A DNA stretch of 64,000 bases from Hyphomicrobium sp. (GTDB lineage Bacteria; Pseudomonadota; Alphaproteobacteria; Rhizobiales; Hyphomicrobiaceae): the NCBI GenBank assembly GCA_002928955.1, contig PERT01000002.1, forward strand, positions 1 through 64,000. The letters are read 5' to 3'. Numbering within the stretch: the first letter of the stretch is position 1; each line of letters opens with the position of its first letter. The notes beneath the pieces are model-generated. The model did not search any database and was not told the DNA's origin. It saw nothing but the letters and a program-made list of their open reading frames with translations. The position numbers were made by a program, and so were the translations under genes. This document shows, in pieces, positions 29,217-38,444 of this stretch.

Positions 29217-29323
29217 CCAACCCTCGAAGGTCAACCCCATACAGAGTGCCCCCGGCACACCCTAATCATCTTCCGTGCCCCACGGTTAACGCCCCGTTAA
29301 TTCAACTCAAGCTGTTGATATTA

Positions 29324-29375
29324 CTAGTGTAGCGCATCTGACGTTTGGTCCCCACGCGGGGCTGGACTCAAAACC
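29324..29375 (-). repeat. Dispersed repeat, family C, copy 1
   Basis: The reverse complement of this segment matches 60891-60939 with about four mismatches in 49 bases, including the shared core GAGTCCAGCCCCG and the arm AAACGTCAGATGCGCTACAC. It is intergenic at both sites and inverted between them. Confidence 0.75.
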
Positions 29376-29410
29376 AATCGCCGGGTTCAAAAGCTACACT
29401 ATAATTATAG

Positions 29411-29513
29411 GAAGGCCACTAGCAAAAACAATGGTTTAGTGTGGCGTTCAACGCGCCTTGCTTGACGACCAGCTTGCCGCTCGCACAGGTCAATTAAGGC
29501 GCGATGCCTGCTA
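29411..29513 (+). repeat. Palindromic dispersed repeat, family B, copy 1
   Basis: About 100 bases homologous to 59261-59364. Shared landmarks in order: GAAGGCCACTAGC, TTAGTGNGGCGTTCA, CGCGCCTT, and a GTCAATTAAGGCGCGA arm. The last arm pairs imperfectly with the CGCGCCTTGCTTGAC segment, giving a long hairpin. This copy is more degenerate than the other, suggesting it is older. Confidence 0.72.
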
Positions 29514-29626
29514 GTCACCAACGAATCACTGTCAATCCATACTATGACCCCGATTGGGGCGATCGAAGGGCGCTCGAAATGCTCCCGGTCGAGCGAAGCG
29601 CGAAACCGTTACCGCTCAATACGTCA

Positions 29627-30595
29627 TCAAAGCGAACGTCCGATTTTCAGGAAGCGGTCGTGGCGCTGTTTGCGGATATCGTCTGGAGACTTGCCGTCGA
29701 ACTCGACGAGTGCCTTGGTGATGGCGTCGCCAGCCGCCTTCATGACGCGGTTGCGATCGCGGTGGGCGCCGCCGGTTGGCTCGGTGATGATCGTGTCGAT
29801 AATGCCCAGCCCGGCCAGATCCTGGGCGGTGATCTTCATGGCAGTCGCCGCTTCTTCCTTCTTTGCCGAATCCCGCCAAATTATCGAGGCCGCGCCCTCG
29901 GGCGAGATCACGGAGTAGATTGCGTGCTCAAGCATCAGGATACGGTTGGCACTTGCGATTGCCACCGCGCCGCCGGAACCGCCCTCGCCGATAATGACTG
30001 CGATCATCGGCACACCCAGCCTCAAGCAGCATGCCGTGGATCGCGCAATGGCCTCCGCCTGACCGCGCTCCTCGGCCCCGATGCCAGGATATGCACCCGC
30101 CGTATCGACCAATGTGATCACCGGCAGGCCGAACTTGTCCGCCAATTCCATCAGCCGCACGGCCTTGCGGTATCCTTCAGGCATGGCCATGCCGAAATTG
30201 TGCTTGATGCGACTTTCAGTGTCCGAGCCCTTTTCGTTGCCAATCACCATTACCGAGCGACCGCGGAACCGGCCCATGCCGCCGACGATGGCCTCGTCCT
30301 CAGCGAAATACCGGTCGCCAGCGAGTGGCGTGAAGTCCTCGATCAGCGCGCCGATGTAGTCGAGGGCGTGGGGCCGGTCGGTGTGGCGGGCGACCAGTGT
30401 CTTTTGCCACGGACTAAGCTTGGAATAGGTTTCGATCAGCGCTTGTTCGGCCTTCTGCTCGAGCTTTTTGATCTCGTCGGATATCGAGACGGCGCTGTCT
30501 TCGCCTTCGAGCGCCCGCAGCTCGGCGACCTTGCTCTCGAGTTCCGCGACAGGCTTCTCGAAGTCAAGGTATGTGCGGGGGCTTTGCAGGGTCAC
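29627..30595 (-). CDS. accA: Acetyl-CoA carboxylase carboxyltransferase subunit alpha
   Basis: About 322 residues, matching the family's usual ~320. The start region YLDFEKPVAELESKVAELR is diagnostic, followed by HTDRPHALDYI, GDRYFAEDEAIVGGMGRFRG and the carboxybiotin/CoA-site region VDTAGAYPGIGAEERGQAEAI and GEGGSGGAVAI. With AccD it transfers CO2 from biotin to acetyl-CoA, the first step of fatty acid synthesis. I chose the GTG at 30595, which has GAGAGA nine bases upstream; GTG codons at 30622 and 30667 would add residues without family similarity. Confidence 0.95.
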   Translation of the reverse strand: MTLQSPRTYLDFEKPVAELESKVAELRALEGEDSAVSISDEIKKLEQKAEQALIETYSKLSPWQKTLVARHTDRPHALDYIGALIEDFTPLAGDRYFAEDEAIVGGMGRFRGRSVMVIGNEKGSDTESRIKHNFGMAMPEGYRKAVRLMELADKFGLPVITLVDTAGAYPGIGAEERGQAEAIARSTACCLRLGVPMIAVIIGEGGSGGAVAIASANRILMLEHAIYSVISPEGAASIIWRDSAKKEEAATAMKITAQDLAGLGIIDTIITEPTGGAHRDRNRVMKAAGDAITKALVEFDGKSPDDIRKQRHDRFLKIGRSL

Positions 30596-30756
30596 GGTGT
30601 CGGGTCTCTCGAACAAGGGCACGTGGCCGCCGCGACGGCGGGGTGACCGGGTCGCACGAGCACGCACGGCGGCAAGATCGGCCGTTTCGCGGGGACATTC
30701 GCCTTGAGTGTGCGGACTGTCAAGGACCGCCGCGCATCAAAATGAACATTGTTAAA

Positions 30757-31476
30757 TTATCGCCTGTTCGCGACGAACCCCGGCAAAGCCGCAGCTTCCC
30801 GCGAACGGCTGAGGTGCACGGCCTTTGCTACCGCCTTATCGTAATTGGTTTTTAAAGTCCGCTCGGAAACGTGCTCACGAAAGAACGCCGCCCATTGGAA
30901 TTCGGCGTAGGGTATGGGCGACTTCTCGAAACCGCCTTCCTCGCGCACAGACCATGCGAGATCGCGGAAGGGATCTTCCTTCAGAGCGTGCAGTCCCGCC
31001 GGCAACCGAGAAGGTCGCACCCTTTGGCCTGCCTCGTCAAAGGGGTAAAGGCACCCGTCCGCTTCCATCTTCCGCCAGAATGCTGGCCTCGCCAACGCCG
31101 AAAAATCGCGCACGATGTGCACGTAGACTTGTTTCACCTCGGCTTGCCACAGGGCCAGCCCGAGGTGGTGATGGTCGATCATGTAGAGGTCGCCGCCGGG
31201 TCCAACCACGGACGGGATCGGCCGCTTGTCGAGGAACCGCGCAATCTGTTTGGATTTGCCGACCCGGCGTGCGACTTTGGCGCGCTTACACGCCACAGAC
31301 CTCATCCCCACCGCTACCTGCGTAGGCCGAAGTATATCGAGTGGCATGAGAATCGGATCGCGGCAGGACAATGGAGCCCGCTTTTCCGACGCAATGAGCC
31401 ATGATATTTGATCGGCTGGACGTTCATAAAGATCTGGAGTGGCGAAGTTTTTCGACCGGCTGACCAGTTGCGGCAT
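30757..31476 (-). CDS. ParB-like nuclease-domain protein (ParBc_2/PF08857 type)
   Basis: A 239-residue protein whose centre reads ILRPTQVAVGMRSVACKRAKV ... RPIPSVVGPGGDLYMIDHHHLGLAL, the pattern of the putative ParB-like nuclease family that is distinct from chromosome-segregation ParB. The rest (DFSALARPAFWRKME, DPFRDLAWSVREEGGFEK) fits the same family. No HTH and no adjacent parA, so a partitioning role is unlikely. The ATG at 31476 has an AGGGAT ribosome site, and a perfect 7-6-7 palindrome lies just upstream. Function unknown. Confidence 0.78.
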   Translation of the reverse strand: MPQLVSRSKNFATPDLYERPADQISWLIASEKRAPLSCRDPILMPLDILRPTQVAVGMRSVACKRAKVARRVGKSKQIARFLDKRPIPSVVGPGGDLYMIDHHHLGLALWQAEVKQVYVHIVRDFSALARPAFWRKMEADGCLYPFDEAGQRVRPSRLPAGLHALKEDPFRDLAWSVREEGGFEKSPIPYAEFQWAAFFREHVSERTLKTNYDKAVAKAVHLSRSREAAALPGFVANRR

Positions 31477-31497
31477 TTATGATCCCTGGAACGTTTA

Positions 31498-31517
31498 CGA
31501 CAGTTTTTTTACTGTCG
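31498..31517. promoter_or_regulatory. Palindrome upstream of the ParB-like gene
   Basis: CGACAGT-TTTTTT-ACTGTCG is a perfect 7-6-7 inverted repeat, extendable by TTT/AAA after one mismatch. It is 22-41 bases upstream of the ParB-like start codon, where an operator would be expected. As a terminator of the xerD side it would be badly placed, because xerD runs leftward away from it. Confidence 0.5.
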
Positions 31518-31608
31518 CAAAAGTGCCATCGGCCTAGTTAAAGACATCTTAAGGTCGGGGTCCAGTGGAACGTCGCACCCTTGCGGACGGAGGGATGCGG
31601 ACCTCGGC

Positions 31609-32556
31609 TCAGCGGTTCTTTGCCAGCGGATGGTGGTCGTAGACGAGCTTTTTCAACCGCTCTTCCAGAACGTGCGTATAAATCTCTGTCGTCGAGATAT
31701 CGGCGTGGCCGAGCAGTTGCTGCACCACGCGCAAGTCCGCCCCGCGATCGAGCAGATGACTGGCAAAAGCATGCCGCAATACATGCGGGCTGACGCGCTC
31801 GGGATCTAGACCGGCCGCTTCTGCTACCTCTTTAAGCTCCACCGCGAAGCTCTGCCGCGTGATGTGCCCGGCTTCGCTCTTCGCCGGGAAAAGCCACTTT
31901 GTTCGGATCGGCGGAACGGTCCCGGTCCCGTCTGGCGCCTTGCCGGGCGTAAGATAACGGTCGAGCGCGATCCGCGCTGAGGCGTTCAGCGGAACCAGCC
32001 GCTCGCGCCTCCCCTTGCCCCTGATCGTAAGTACGCGATCGTCGCCGTCGAGCACCGTGCGCGGTAGAGAAACAAGTTCCGTCACGCGCATCCCCGTCGC
32101 GTAGAGAAGCTCGATGAGACAATGGAGCCTCAGCGCCCGCATCCGCTCAGGTCCGGTCATCGTGTCGGCCCGCCCGCGCGCAGCCTCGATCAACCTGTCG
32201 ACCTCGACGACCGACAGCGTTTTGGGGAGTGGCCGTGCCTTCTTCGGTCCTGCCAACCGGTGGGCAGGATCATCGCCGATGACGCTTTCGGCGGTGAGGA
32301 ACTTGTACAGTTGGCGGACAGCCGACAGCCGCCGCGCCCGCGATGCCGGCGATAGGCCTGCTTCCGCCAGAGACTGCAAGTAACCGCTGATGTCATGGCC
32401 TGTAGCCAACGTGAGAATAGACGACTGGGCCGTGAGGTAGCTCAGAAAGTCCTCGAGATCGCGGCGGTAGGCATCGAGCGTATTCTGCGCCGCACCACGC
32501 TCGGCCGCCAGCATTTCCAAAAACTGATCGATGTGATGGCGGTCACCAGCAGTCAT
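31609..32556 (-). CDS. xerD: Tyrosine recombinase XerD
   Basis: A 315-residue recombinase with an N-terminal SAM-like core-binding domain and the full catalytic set: R157 (ATGMRVTEL), K181 (RGKGRRERLVPL), H258 and R261 (SPHVLRHAFASHLL), H284 (LLGHADISTT) and nucleophile Y293 (EIYTHV). With XerC it should resolve chromosome dimers at dif, activated by FtsK, which is also in this window. The length and the SPHVLRHAFATHLL-type motif favour XerD over a phage integrase; no att site or phage gene is nearby. Confidence 0.92.
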   Translation of the reverse strand: MTAGDRHHIDQFLEMLAAERGAAQNTLDAYRRDLEDFLSYLTAQSSILTLATGHDISGYLQSLAEAGLSPASRARRLSAVRQLYKFLTAESVIGDDPAHRLAGPKKARPLPKTLSVVEVDRLIEAARGRADTMTGPERMRALRLHCLIELLYATGMRVTELVSLPRTVLDGDDRVLTIRGKGRRERLVPLNASARIALDRYLTPGKAPDGTGTVPPIRTKWLFPAKSEAGHITRQSFAVELKEVAEAAGLDPERVSPHVLRHAFASHLLDRGADLRVVQQLLGHADISTTEIYTHVLEERLKKLVYDHHPLAKNR

Positions 32557-32575
32557 GCCGGGCGTCTCCCCCGGA

Positions 32576-34513
32576 TCAATATGCGGCCGATCGCGGCCAC
32601 GACGCGAACAGCGCTTCGAAACCGAGCCGGCGGGCGTCTGGTTCCAGGCCCGAACGCTTCAGCGCCCTGATCGAATCACCGAGGGCAATCATGTGCGCAC
32701 CCTCGGCGCCACTGGGCCCCAACGCCTTCATGGCGATTAGCACCGTGTGCGCGAATTCCTTCTTCTTTGACGCATCCAACAGTTCGCTCAGCACGCCGGT
32801 TTCAGGCAGGTGTCCGCCCGCTGGCTGCGGTGTGCGGCTGGCGGCCTCCCACAACGGGATCGGCACGTTGTAATCAAGTGCGTCGAGCACAGCGGCGAGA
32901 CGGTGCAACAGGTCGGCGCCGAAGCGTCCGCGCAGCGCCAGTTCCTCGACGGTCGCCAGGCTTTCAGCGCCACCGGCTGGTCGCGTGCTATCGGCGATAT
33001 CGGCGAGCGCCAGCCAATGGCCAAGGGGGCCCGACGCTGCGTCCGATCCCACCGGATCGGAACCGGCCGCAAACCTTACCCACGTCCGCGCACGTTCGTA
33101 GTCCTTTGCAGCCAAAGCGACCTCGATGGCGGTTTCCGCGAACCATCCGATCTCTGCCGCTGGTGTCACCTTTGCCGCGGCTGTCGCTATCATCTCCAGT
33201 GCTGGCAAATAGAGCCCCGCGCGTCGCGAGTCGTCCAGAAATGCCCGGATCAGTCGTACTTTTTTGAGCGGCGTTCGCTCGGCCTCGGCCGCGTTGAACA
33301 GTTCAACCCGGCTCGTTAAGCCAACTCGCGCGGTATCCACTTTGGCGGGGACAGACGCCTTGGAGGCTCGCGGCAGCAGTGCGTCGGCGCTTTCACCAAC
33401 TCGAGCCTGGCGATAAATCGCGGCAAGTTCGAGAGGGGAAATCGCGTTGAGCTTGATGGCTGCCTCGCCGGCGACGGTCCGCCGCTCGGCACCGATTGAT
33501 CGATCTTGCGTCATCGCGGCAACGACTCCAGGCGCCGCCTTTTCAAAAATCGTACTTTGATCCACTCCGCCCGCCAGTTCGATCAGCCGGTATTCGACGG
33601 GCGATATACGCTTCACGGCTCGAATGTCGGGCTTTTCGCCGGCCGCTAAGGCGTCGAACGCCACGAGACCGGCGGAGCCTTCCGCGCCCTCCTCGCGCAA
33701 CAGTTCTGCGGTGTGTGCAGCCGCCGCGGCGTTTCCGCTCGTCACGGCGCAGAAGCCGCCAATCAGTATGGCATCGGTTTTCAGCGTCTTTGGCAGACCA
33801 GTCGAGAACCGCGCGGCCTTGATCGCATCACAGGCCGTCTCCCGTCGGCCGAGGGAGACTTCGTTACGGGCCGTCAGCAGCGCAGCCAGCGGCTCGTCGC
33901 TGCCGCCCGGCATCGTGGCGGTAACGTCACCGGCTTCCTTCAATAAACCAGACCGGGTCAGCGCCTCGACCCGCAAAGCCAGAAATCTGGAGTCGGTGTT
34001 GCCTCCGCCCGAAGGCATAGCGTCAGACGTTATCAACCGCCGCCATAGCGATGCGATAGCCGGCGAACGCGGCGGAATTTCAAGCGAACCGAATAACCCC
34101 TCGATCGCCACCAAATCCAGGCCGCGCCACAACTCGAGGGGCAAGCCGGTGCTGTCGCTCGCCGCTAACGGCGCCAACTCCTCGCGATCCAGGATCGCCC
34201 GACTCGTCTCGTCGAGCGGCGGCAGCGTGTCCCGGACAACGGCTTCGAGGCCGCGCGGCGCTTGGGCTGGCGGCAAGGGCCCCGTTCGTGGCAACTGGCC
34301 ACCTATCGGTGGTAGGAACGGGCGGCTGTCAGGCTCGACCACTGCTGCATCACGGTTGCGGGAAGGCCGCTTGACCTCGGGCTCGGGAAATGGGTTCCAG
34401 TCCTGCGCCGGTAAGTTCGTCGCAGTGCCGAGCGCTCCGACCAAGGCCGCCAGCACCGCGACACCTATTTTGCCCGTGAGGCGGAATTTTCGGCGGTGGC
34501 AAAGGGATGTCAT
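32576..34513 (-). CDS. Large exported protein of unknown function
   Basis: A 645-residue protein with a basic N-terminus and one hydrophobic segment (LTGKIGVAVLAALVGALGTA), most likely a signal peptide, then a Pro-rich stretch (to ~residue 100) and a long helical, Ala/Leu-rich body suggestive of solenoid-type repeats. I see no catalytic motif. It is conserved in context: it lies next to aroK/aroB in related genomes to my knowledge, which is not checked here. Its ATG overlaps the stop of a 48-residue membrane-protein gene by four bases, so the two are probably translated together. Confidence 0.72.
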   Translation of the reverse strand: MTSLCHRRKFRLTGKIGVAVLAALVGALGTATNLPAQDWNPFPEPEVKRPSRNRDAAVVEPDSRPFLPPIGGQLPRTGPLPPAQAPRGLEAVVRDTLPPLDETSRAILDREELAPLAASDSTGLPLELWRGLDLVAIEGLFGSLEIPPRSPAIASLWRRLITSDAMPSGGGNTDSRFLALRVEALTRSGLLKEAGDVTATMPGGSDEPLAALLTARNEVSLGRRETACDAIKAARFSTGLPKTLKTDAILIGGFCAVTSGNAAAAAHTAELLREEGAEGSAGLVAFDALAAGEKPDIRAVKRISPVEYRLIELAGGVDQSTIFEKAAPGVVAAMTQDRSIGAERRTVAGEAAIKLNAISPLELAAIYRQARVGESADALLPRASKASVPAKVDTARVGLTSRVELFNAAEAERTPLKKVRLIRAFLDDSRRAGLYLPALEMIATAAAKVTPAAEIGWFAETAIEVALAAKDYERARTWVRFAAGSDPVGSDAASGPLGHWLALADIADSTRPAGGAESLATVEELALRGRFGADLLHRLAAVLDALDYNVPIPLWEAASRTPQPAGGHLPETGVLSELLDASKKKEFAHTVLIAMKALGPSGAEGAHMIALGDSIRALKRSGLEPDARRLGFEALFASWPRSAAY

Positions 34514-34656
34514 TGCTTGCGAATCTTCACGCCCAAGACCGGCTGTGAGACTTCACGCTGCTCAGGCTCGAAATGGGTGGCAAGCACGTAGAGGCCTCCG
34601 GCGACCATCGCACCGAGCACACCGACCAGGAACAAGAACCGGAAGAGGCTCGGCAT
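34510..34656 (-). CDS. 48-residue single-span membrane protein
   Basis: A short frame beginning MPSLFRFLFLVGVLGAMVAG and ending VLGVKIRKQ. One membrane segment covers residues ~5-27, followed by a short polar tail (HFEPEQREVSQP). Small proteins of this type are common beside aroK in Rhizobiales and are often mis-annotated. Support: a GGGA ribosome site, typical composition, and an ATGA overlap with the large exported protein gene that follows. The pair suggests an envelope-associated function. Length makes it easy to miss. Confidence 0.7.
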   Translation of the reverse strand: MPSLFRFLFLVGVLGAMVAGGLYVLATHFEPEQREVSQPVLGVKIRKQ

Positions 34657-34910
34657 GGGATCCCACTTGCTTCGGAATTACTGTGTCGGGCTGCAACGTG
34701 ACGCGAATATGGCTTAATGCTCGGAACGGCCATCAATCATCTGGGGGCGGGCACTCCACTTGCCGTCGAATGAGGTGAAGCAACGGACTGGCGACGCTCC
34801 AGAATTTCGACTATTCACAAGTCATTGACGCAGGCGGACGTGCGGCGCACGAGCGCCAGCCGGTGTTTCGCCCGGTCGATACTATGCGATTCGACGGGGT
34901 CTGGTGCACC

Positions 34911-35531
34911 ATGACGGACGGCGAGACCAATAGTTTGCCCCAAAACTTGGCCCAGCCAATGGCGCCAGCAGCCGATGCGGTCCGCTCCAATCTGCAGTCG
35001 CGTTCTGTCGTCCTGGTGGGGCTGATGGGCTGCGGAAAATCGTCCGTTGGCAAGCGTCTGGCCACACGGCTCGGGTTGCCTTTTGTCGACGCCGACGAGG
35101 AAATTGTGCGGGCGGCCGGCAAATCGATCAACGAGATCTTCGCTGAACACGGGGAAGCATACTTCCGCGACCGCGAGCAGAAAGTGATTGCGCGCCTGCT
35201 GTCGGCTGAGCAATTGGTGCTTGCAACTGGTGGCGGAGCCTACATGCATCCTGGGACGCGCGCGGGCATCCGCGAGCACGGCATCTCGATCTGGCTGAGG
35301 GCCGAGTTGCCTGTGCTCATGAAGCGCGTCTCGAAGCGCGACAGCCGTCCGTTGCTCAAGGTTGGCAACCCCGAAACCGTCATGCGCAGCCTGATCGAGG
35401 CTCGCTATCCAACTTATGCCGAAGCAGATCTGACGATCGAAAGCCGCGATGTACCTCACGACGTCATCGTCAATGAGATCCTTGAGAGGCTGCGTTCACC
35501 CCTTCCATTGGCGCGGGAGCCGCGTCTCTGA
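34911..35531 (+). CDS. aroK: Shikimate kinase
   Basis: About 206 residues. The P-loop GLMGCGKS is at residues 37-44, with the shikimate-binding DADEEIVRAAGKSINEIF, the GGGAYMHP motif and lid arginines (KRDSRPLLK, EARYPTYAEADL). It phosphorylates shikimate on the way to aromatic amino acids. An N-terminal extension of ~30 polar residues is normal in alphaproteobacteria. Start at 34911 preferred; the frame is open to 34863. It is followed by aroB, the usual pair. Confidence 0.95.
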   Translation: MTDGETNSLPQNLAQPMAPAADAVRSNLQSRSVVLVGLMGCGKSSVGKRLATRLGLPFVDADEEIVRAAGKSINEIFAEHGEAYFRDREQKVIARLLSAEQLVLATGGGAYMHPGTRAGIREHGISIWLRAELPVLMKRVSKRDSRPLLKVGNPETVMRSLIEARYPTYAEADLTIESRDVPHDVIVNEILERLRSPLPLAREPRL

Positions 35532-35609
35532 TACGAGACTAAGGGGCCATGTGGCCGTGACGCCGCGTGATCCGAACCATTGTGAACCGCATTGACCGAA
35601 CAGCATTCC

Positions 35610-36761
35610 ATGCCAACCGCCTTGAACTCGCCCTCCGTCCGCACGACGCCCTTGAAGACGGTTGGAGTCGCCCTGCCCGGCCGCGCCTACGATGTTCTGA
35701 TCGGACCTGGGCTGCTCGCAGAAGCTGGACGGATCATTGCGACACGCCTGCGAAAAGCCAAGTGCACGATTGTGACGGACGCCAACGTCGCCGGCTTCTA
35801 CCTCCCGCTTCTCGAAGCCAGCCTGAAGGCCGAGGGGCTCCACCGGGGCTCCATCGTGCTGCCGGCGGGCGAAGCCACCAAGAGTTTTCGCGAACTCGGG
35901 CCGCTCAGTGAAAAACTCCTTGAAAGCGGTTTGGAGCGTGGCGATCTCGTTGTCGCACTCGGTGGCGGCGTCATCGGCGACCTTGCGGGCTTCGCCGCCT
36001 CGATCGTGCGCCGCGGCGTGCGTTTCGTTCAAGTTCCGAGCACGCTTTTGGCCCAGGTCGACAGCTCCGTCGGCGGCAAGACTGGCATCAACACGGCGCA
36101 GGGCAAGAACCTGGTCGGCACGTTCCATCAGCCGAGCCTGGTCATCGCGGACACCGATGTCCTAGCTACGCTGCCGGCGCGCGAGATGCGCGCGGGTTAT
36201 GCGGAGGTGGCGAAATACGGCCTGCTGGGCGATGCCGCGTTCTTCTCATGGCTCGAGCAGAATGCCGGCCTGCTCTTCTCGGGTGACCGCGCTGCGCTCA
36301 CCACTGCCATCGAAACCAGCGTCAGAGCCAAGGCGGCTATCGTCATTCGCGACGAACACGAGTCCGGTGACCGTGCGCTGCTCAATTTGGGTCATACGTT
36401 CGGCCATGCGCTTGAAGCCTGGACCGATTATTCGGATCGGCTGCTGCATGGCGAGGGTGTGTCGATCGGCATGTGCCTTGCCTTCCGGTTCTCGGAACAG
36501 CACGGGCTCTGCGCTGCGGGCACCGCGGACCGCGTAACCGCCCATCTCGCTTCTCTTGGCCTGCCGGTGCGGCTGTCTGATATCGTCGGCGGTCCCGCCA
36601 ACCCGGCTGAACTCGTCCGGCTCATGGGCCAGGACAAGAAAGTCCGCGATGGCAAGCTGACGTTCATTTTTGCGCGCGGCATTGGAGAGGCGTTCGTGTC
36701 CCGTGATGTCGCGCCTGAGACGGTCGAAGCGTTCCTCGGACGCGAGATCGCGATGGCTTGA
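35610..36761 (+). CDS. aroB: 3-dehydroquinate synthase
   Basis: About 383 residues with the NAD-binding GGGVIGDLAGFAASIVRRGV, VQVPSTLLAQVDSSVGGKTGIN, and metal-binding EVAKYGLLGD, LNLGHTFGHALE and LHGEGVSIGM. It converts DAHP to 3-dehydroquinate. The ATG at 35610 is taken; a TTG at 35592 would add six residues. It lies 78 bases after aroK and is probably co-transcribed. Confidence 0.95.
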   Translation: MPTALNSPSVRTTPLKTVGVALPGRAYDVLIGPGLLAEAGRIIATRLRKAKCTIVTDANVAGFYLPLLEASLKAEGLHRGSIVLPAGEATKSFRELGPLSEKLLESGLERGDLVVALGGGVIGDLAGFAASIVRRGVRFVQVPSTLLAQVDSSVGGKTGINTAQGKNLVGTFHQPSLVIADTDVLATLPAREMRAGYAEVAKYGLLGDAAFFSWLEQNAGLLFSGDRAALTTAIETSVRAKAAIVIRDEHESGDRALLNLGHTFGHALEAWTDYSDRLLHGEGVSIGMCLAFRFSEQHGLCAAGTADRVTAHLASLGLPVRLSDIVGGPANPAELVRLMGQDKKVRDGKLTFIFARGIGEAFVSRDVAPETVEAFLGREIAMA

Positions 36762-36891
36762 GTGATGACCGCCAGAATTGACGTCGTCCTGTCGGCTGCT
36801 CGCGCCGTGAACGACCTTGGGTATCGCGCGGGGCAAAGCACGTTCTGTGTTGCTTCGTAAGAGCTTCTTTACGCCAAACCGCTTCAATTCA

Positions 36892-38244
36892 ATGGGAATC
36901 CTGGATGCCATGTCTTTCGAAGTCGGACTGACTCTTGCGGCGATCGTCGTGTTGATCGCGCTCTCGGCGTTCTTCAACGCCAGCGAAACGGCCGTGACCG
37001 CGGCATCGCGCGCGCGCATGCACGCCCTCGAACAGGAGGGCGACAAGCGCGCTGCCCTGGTCAATCGCCTGCTGTCGTCGCCCGAAAAGCTCATCGGCGC
37101 GGTGCTGCTCGGCAATACGCTGGTGGACGTTCTTGCCGCAGCACTCGCATCTGGGCTCGCAGTCACGCTCGTCGGAGAGGTCGGCATCATCTACGCCAGC
37201 GCGATCATGACCATCCTGATCGTGATCTTCGCCGCCGTCCTGCCCAAGACCTATGCGCTGGCCTCGCCCGATACCGCCGCACTGTTCGTCGCGCCGATCA
37301 TGCGCGGTGTCATCGTGGTGCTGTCGCCATTCGTGCTGGCGATCGAGTTTATCGTCCGCATGATCCTGAAGCTGACGCCGTCGACAGACGACGATGCGGC
37401 AAACATCCTTGCCGCGCACGAGGAAATCCGCGGCACGATCGAGCTGCAAACCAAGGACGGAGCGGTGGCACGCGGCGACGCCGACATGCTCGGCGGCGTG
37501 CTCGATCTGCGCGATCTCCAGGTCGCCGATATCATGGTCCACCGTACCAAGATGGAGACTGTCAACGCGGACGATCCGCCCGCCACCATTGTCGACGAGC
37601 TTCTGAAGACGCAGTACACGCGCATGCCGATCTGGCGCGACGAGCCTGAGAATATCGTCGGCATCCTGCACACCAAGGACCTGTTGTCGGCATTGGGCCG
37701 CGCCGGCTGGGACGTTTCCAAGCTCGACATCATGAGCTTCGCCGGCGAGCCTTGGTTCGTGCCCGACACGTCGGGGGTCAAGACGCAGTTGAACCAGTTC
37801 CTGAAACAGAAGCAGCAGATGGCGCTCGTCGTGGATGAGTACGGCGAGGTGCAGGGGCTGATTACGCTCGAAGATATTCTCGAGGAGATTGTCGGCCAGA
37901 TCGCGGACGAGCACGATACCCACGAGGCCGCCATTCGCCCGCAGGCTGATGGCACCGTTAACGTCGATGGCACCGTCGCCATTCGCGATCTCAATCGGCA
38001 CATGGACTGGGACCTGCCGGATGAGGAAGCCACGACCGTCGCTGGCATCGTCATCCACGAGGCGCAGACGATCCCGGAACCGGGCCAGACTTTCACCTTC
38101 CATGGCTATCGATTTGAGATCCTGCGCAAGGCGCGCAACAAGATCACCGCGCTTCGCGTCAAGCCCGTGGCCGCCGCCCAAGATCGCAAGCCGGTATCGG
38201 CAGGCACGGTTGGTGGTCCAGCCAAGTCGACGCCGGTGAATTGA
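36892..38244 (+). CDS. CNNM/CorC-HlyC family membrane transporter (DUF21-CBS-CorC)
   Basis: About 450 residues: an N-terminal DUF21 membrane domain with three or four segments (LTLAAIVVLIALSAFFNASE ..., IMTILIVIFAAVLPKTYAL), a CBS pair (MVHRTKMETVNADDPP ... MALVVDEYGEVQGLITLEDILEEIVGQI) and a C-terminal transporter-associated CorC_HlyC domain (VDGTVAIRDLNRHM ... GIVIHEA). Members mediate or regulate Mg2+/Co2+ movement and resistance. Start at 36892 or 36910; neither ribosome site is strong. It follows aroB by about 130 bases on the same strand. Confidence 0.9.
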   Translation: MGILDAMSFEVGLTLAAIVVLIALSAFFNASETAVTAASRARMHALEQEGDKRAALVNRLLSSPEKLIGAVLLGNTLVDVLAAALASGLAVTLVGEVGIIYASAIMTILIVIFAAVLPKTYALASPDTAALFVAPIMRGVIVVLSPFVLAIEFIVRMILKLTPSTDDDAANILAAHEEIRGTIELQTKDGAVARGDADMLGGVLDLRDLQVADIMVHRTKMETVNADDPPATIVDELLKTQYTRMPIWRDEPENIVGILHTKDLLSALGRAGWDVSKLDIMSFAGEPWFVPDTSGVKTQLNQFLKQKQQMALVVDEYGEVQGLITLEDILEEIVGQIADEHDTHEAAIRPQADGTVNVDGTVAIRDLNRHMDWDLPDEEATTVAGIVIHEAQTIPEPGQTFTFHGYRFEILRKARNKITALRVKPVAAAQDRKPVSAGTVGGPAKSTPVN

Positions 38245-38444
38245 TCAGGATCAAAGGTTTAGTTTCTCCGTTCAGCATCTGTTCATTGGCCGCGAACGAC
38301 CCTCCGGTGGGATTGCGCAACTACGGATGTCGTCGGTGGGACACAAGGATTGAAAACCGCACCCATCGCAGGCGACCCGCATGCGGGACGCGAACGCCAC
38401 GGCGCGTTGTTCAGACGCGTCCTCGAACAGTGGAGAATTGACAA

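Larger units (their letters stand above)
29217..29626. other. Repeat-bearing spacer
   Basis: A 410-base gap between the lipoprotein start and the end of accA. It carries one copy each of two dispersed palindromic repeats (29324-29375 and 29411-29513, entered separately) and an AT-rich stretch near 29395-29410. No gene is supported. The promoter for the lipoprotein gene should be at its left end. Confidence 0.6.

Noticed and set aside
31498-31517. Terminator for xerD
   Set aside because: xerD runs leftward and ends at 31609, and on that strand the stem is not followed by a T-run; its position just upstream of the ParB-like start fits an operator better.
31609-32556. Phage or island integrase
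   Set aside because: Length, motifs and context fit chromosomal XerD, and there is no att site, tRNA or phage gene beside it.
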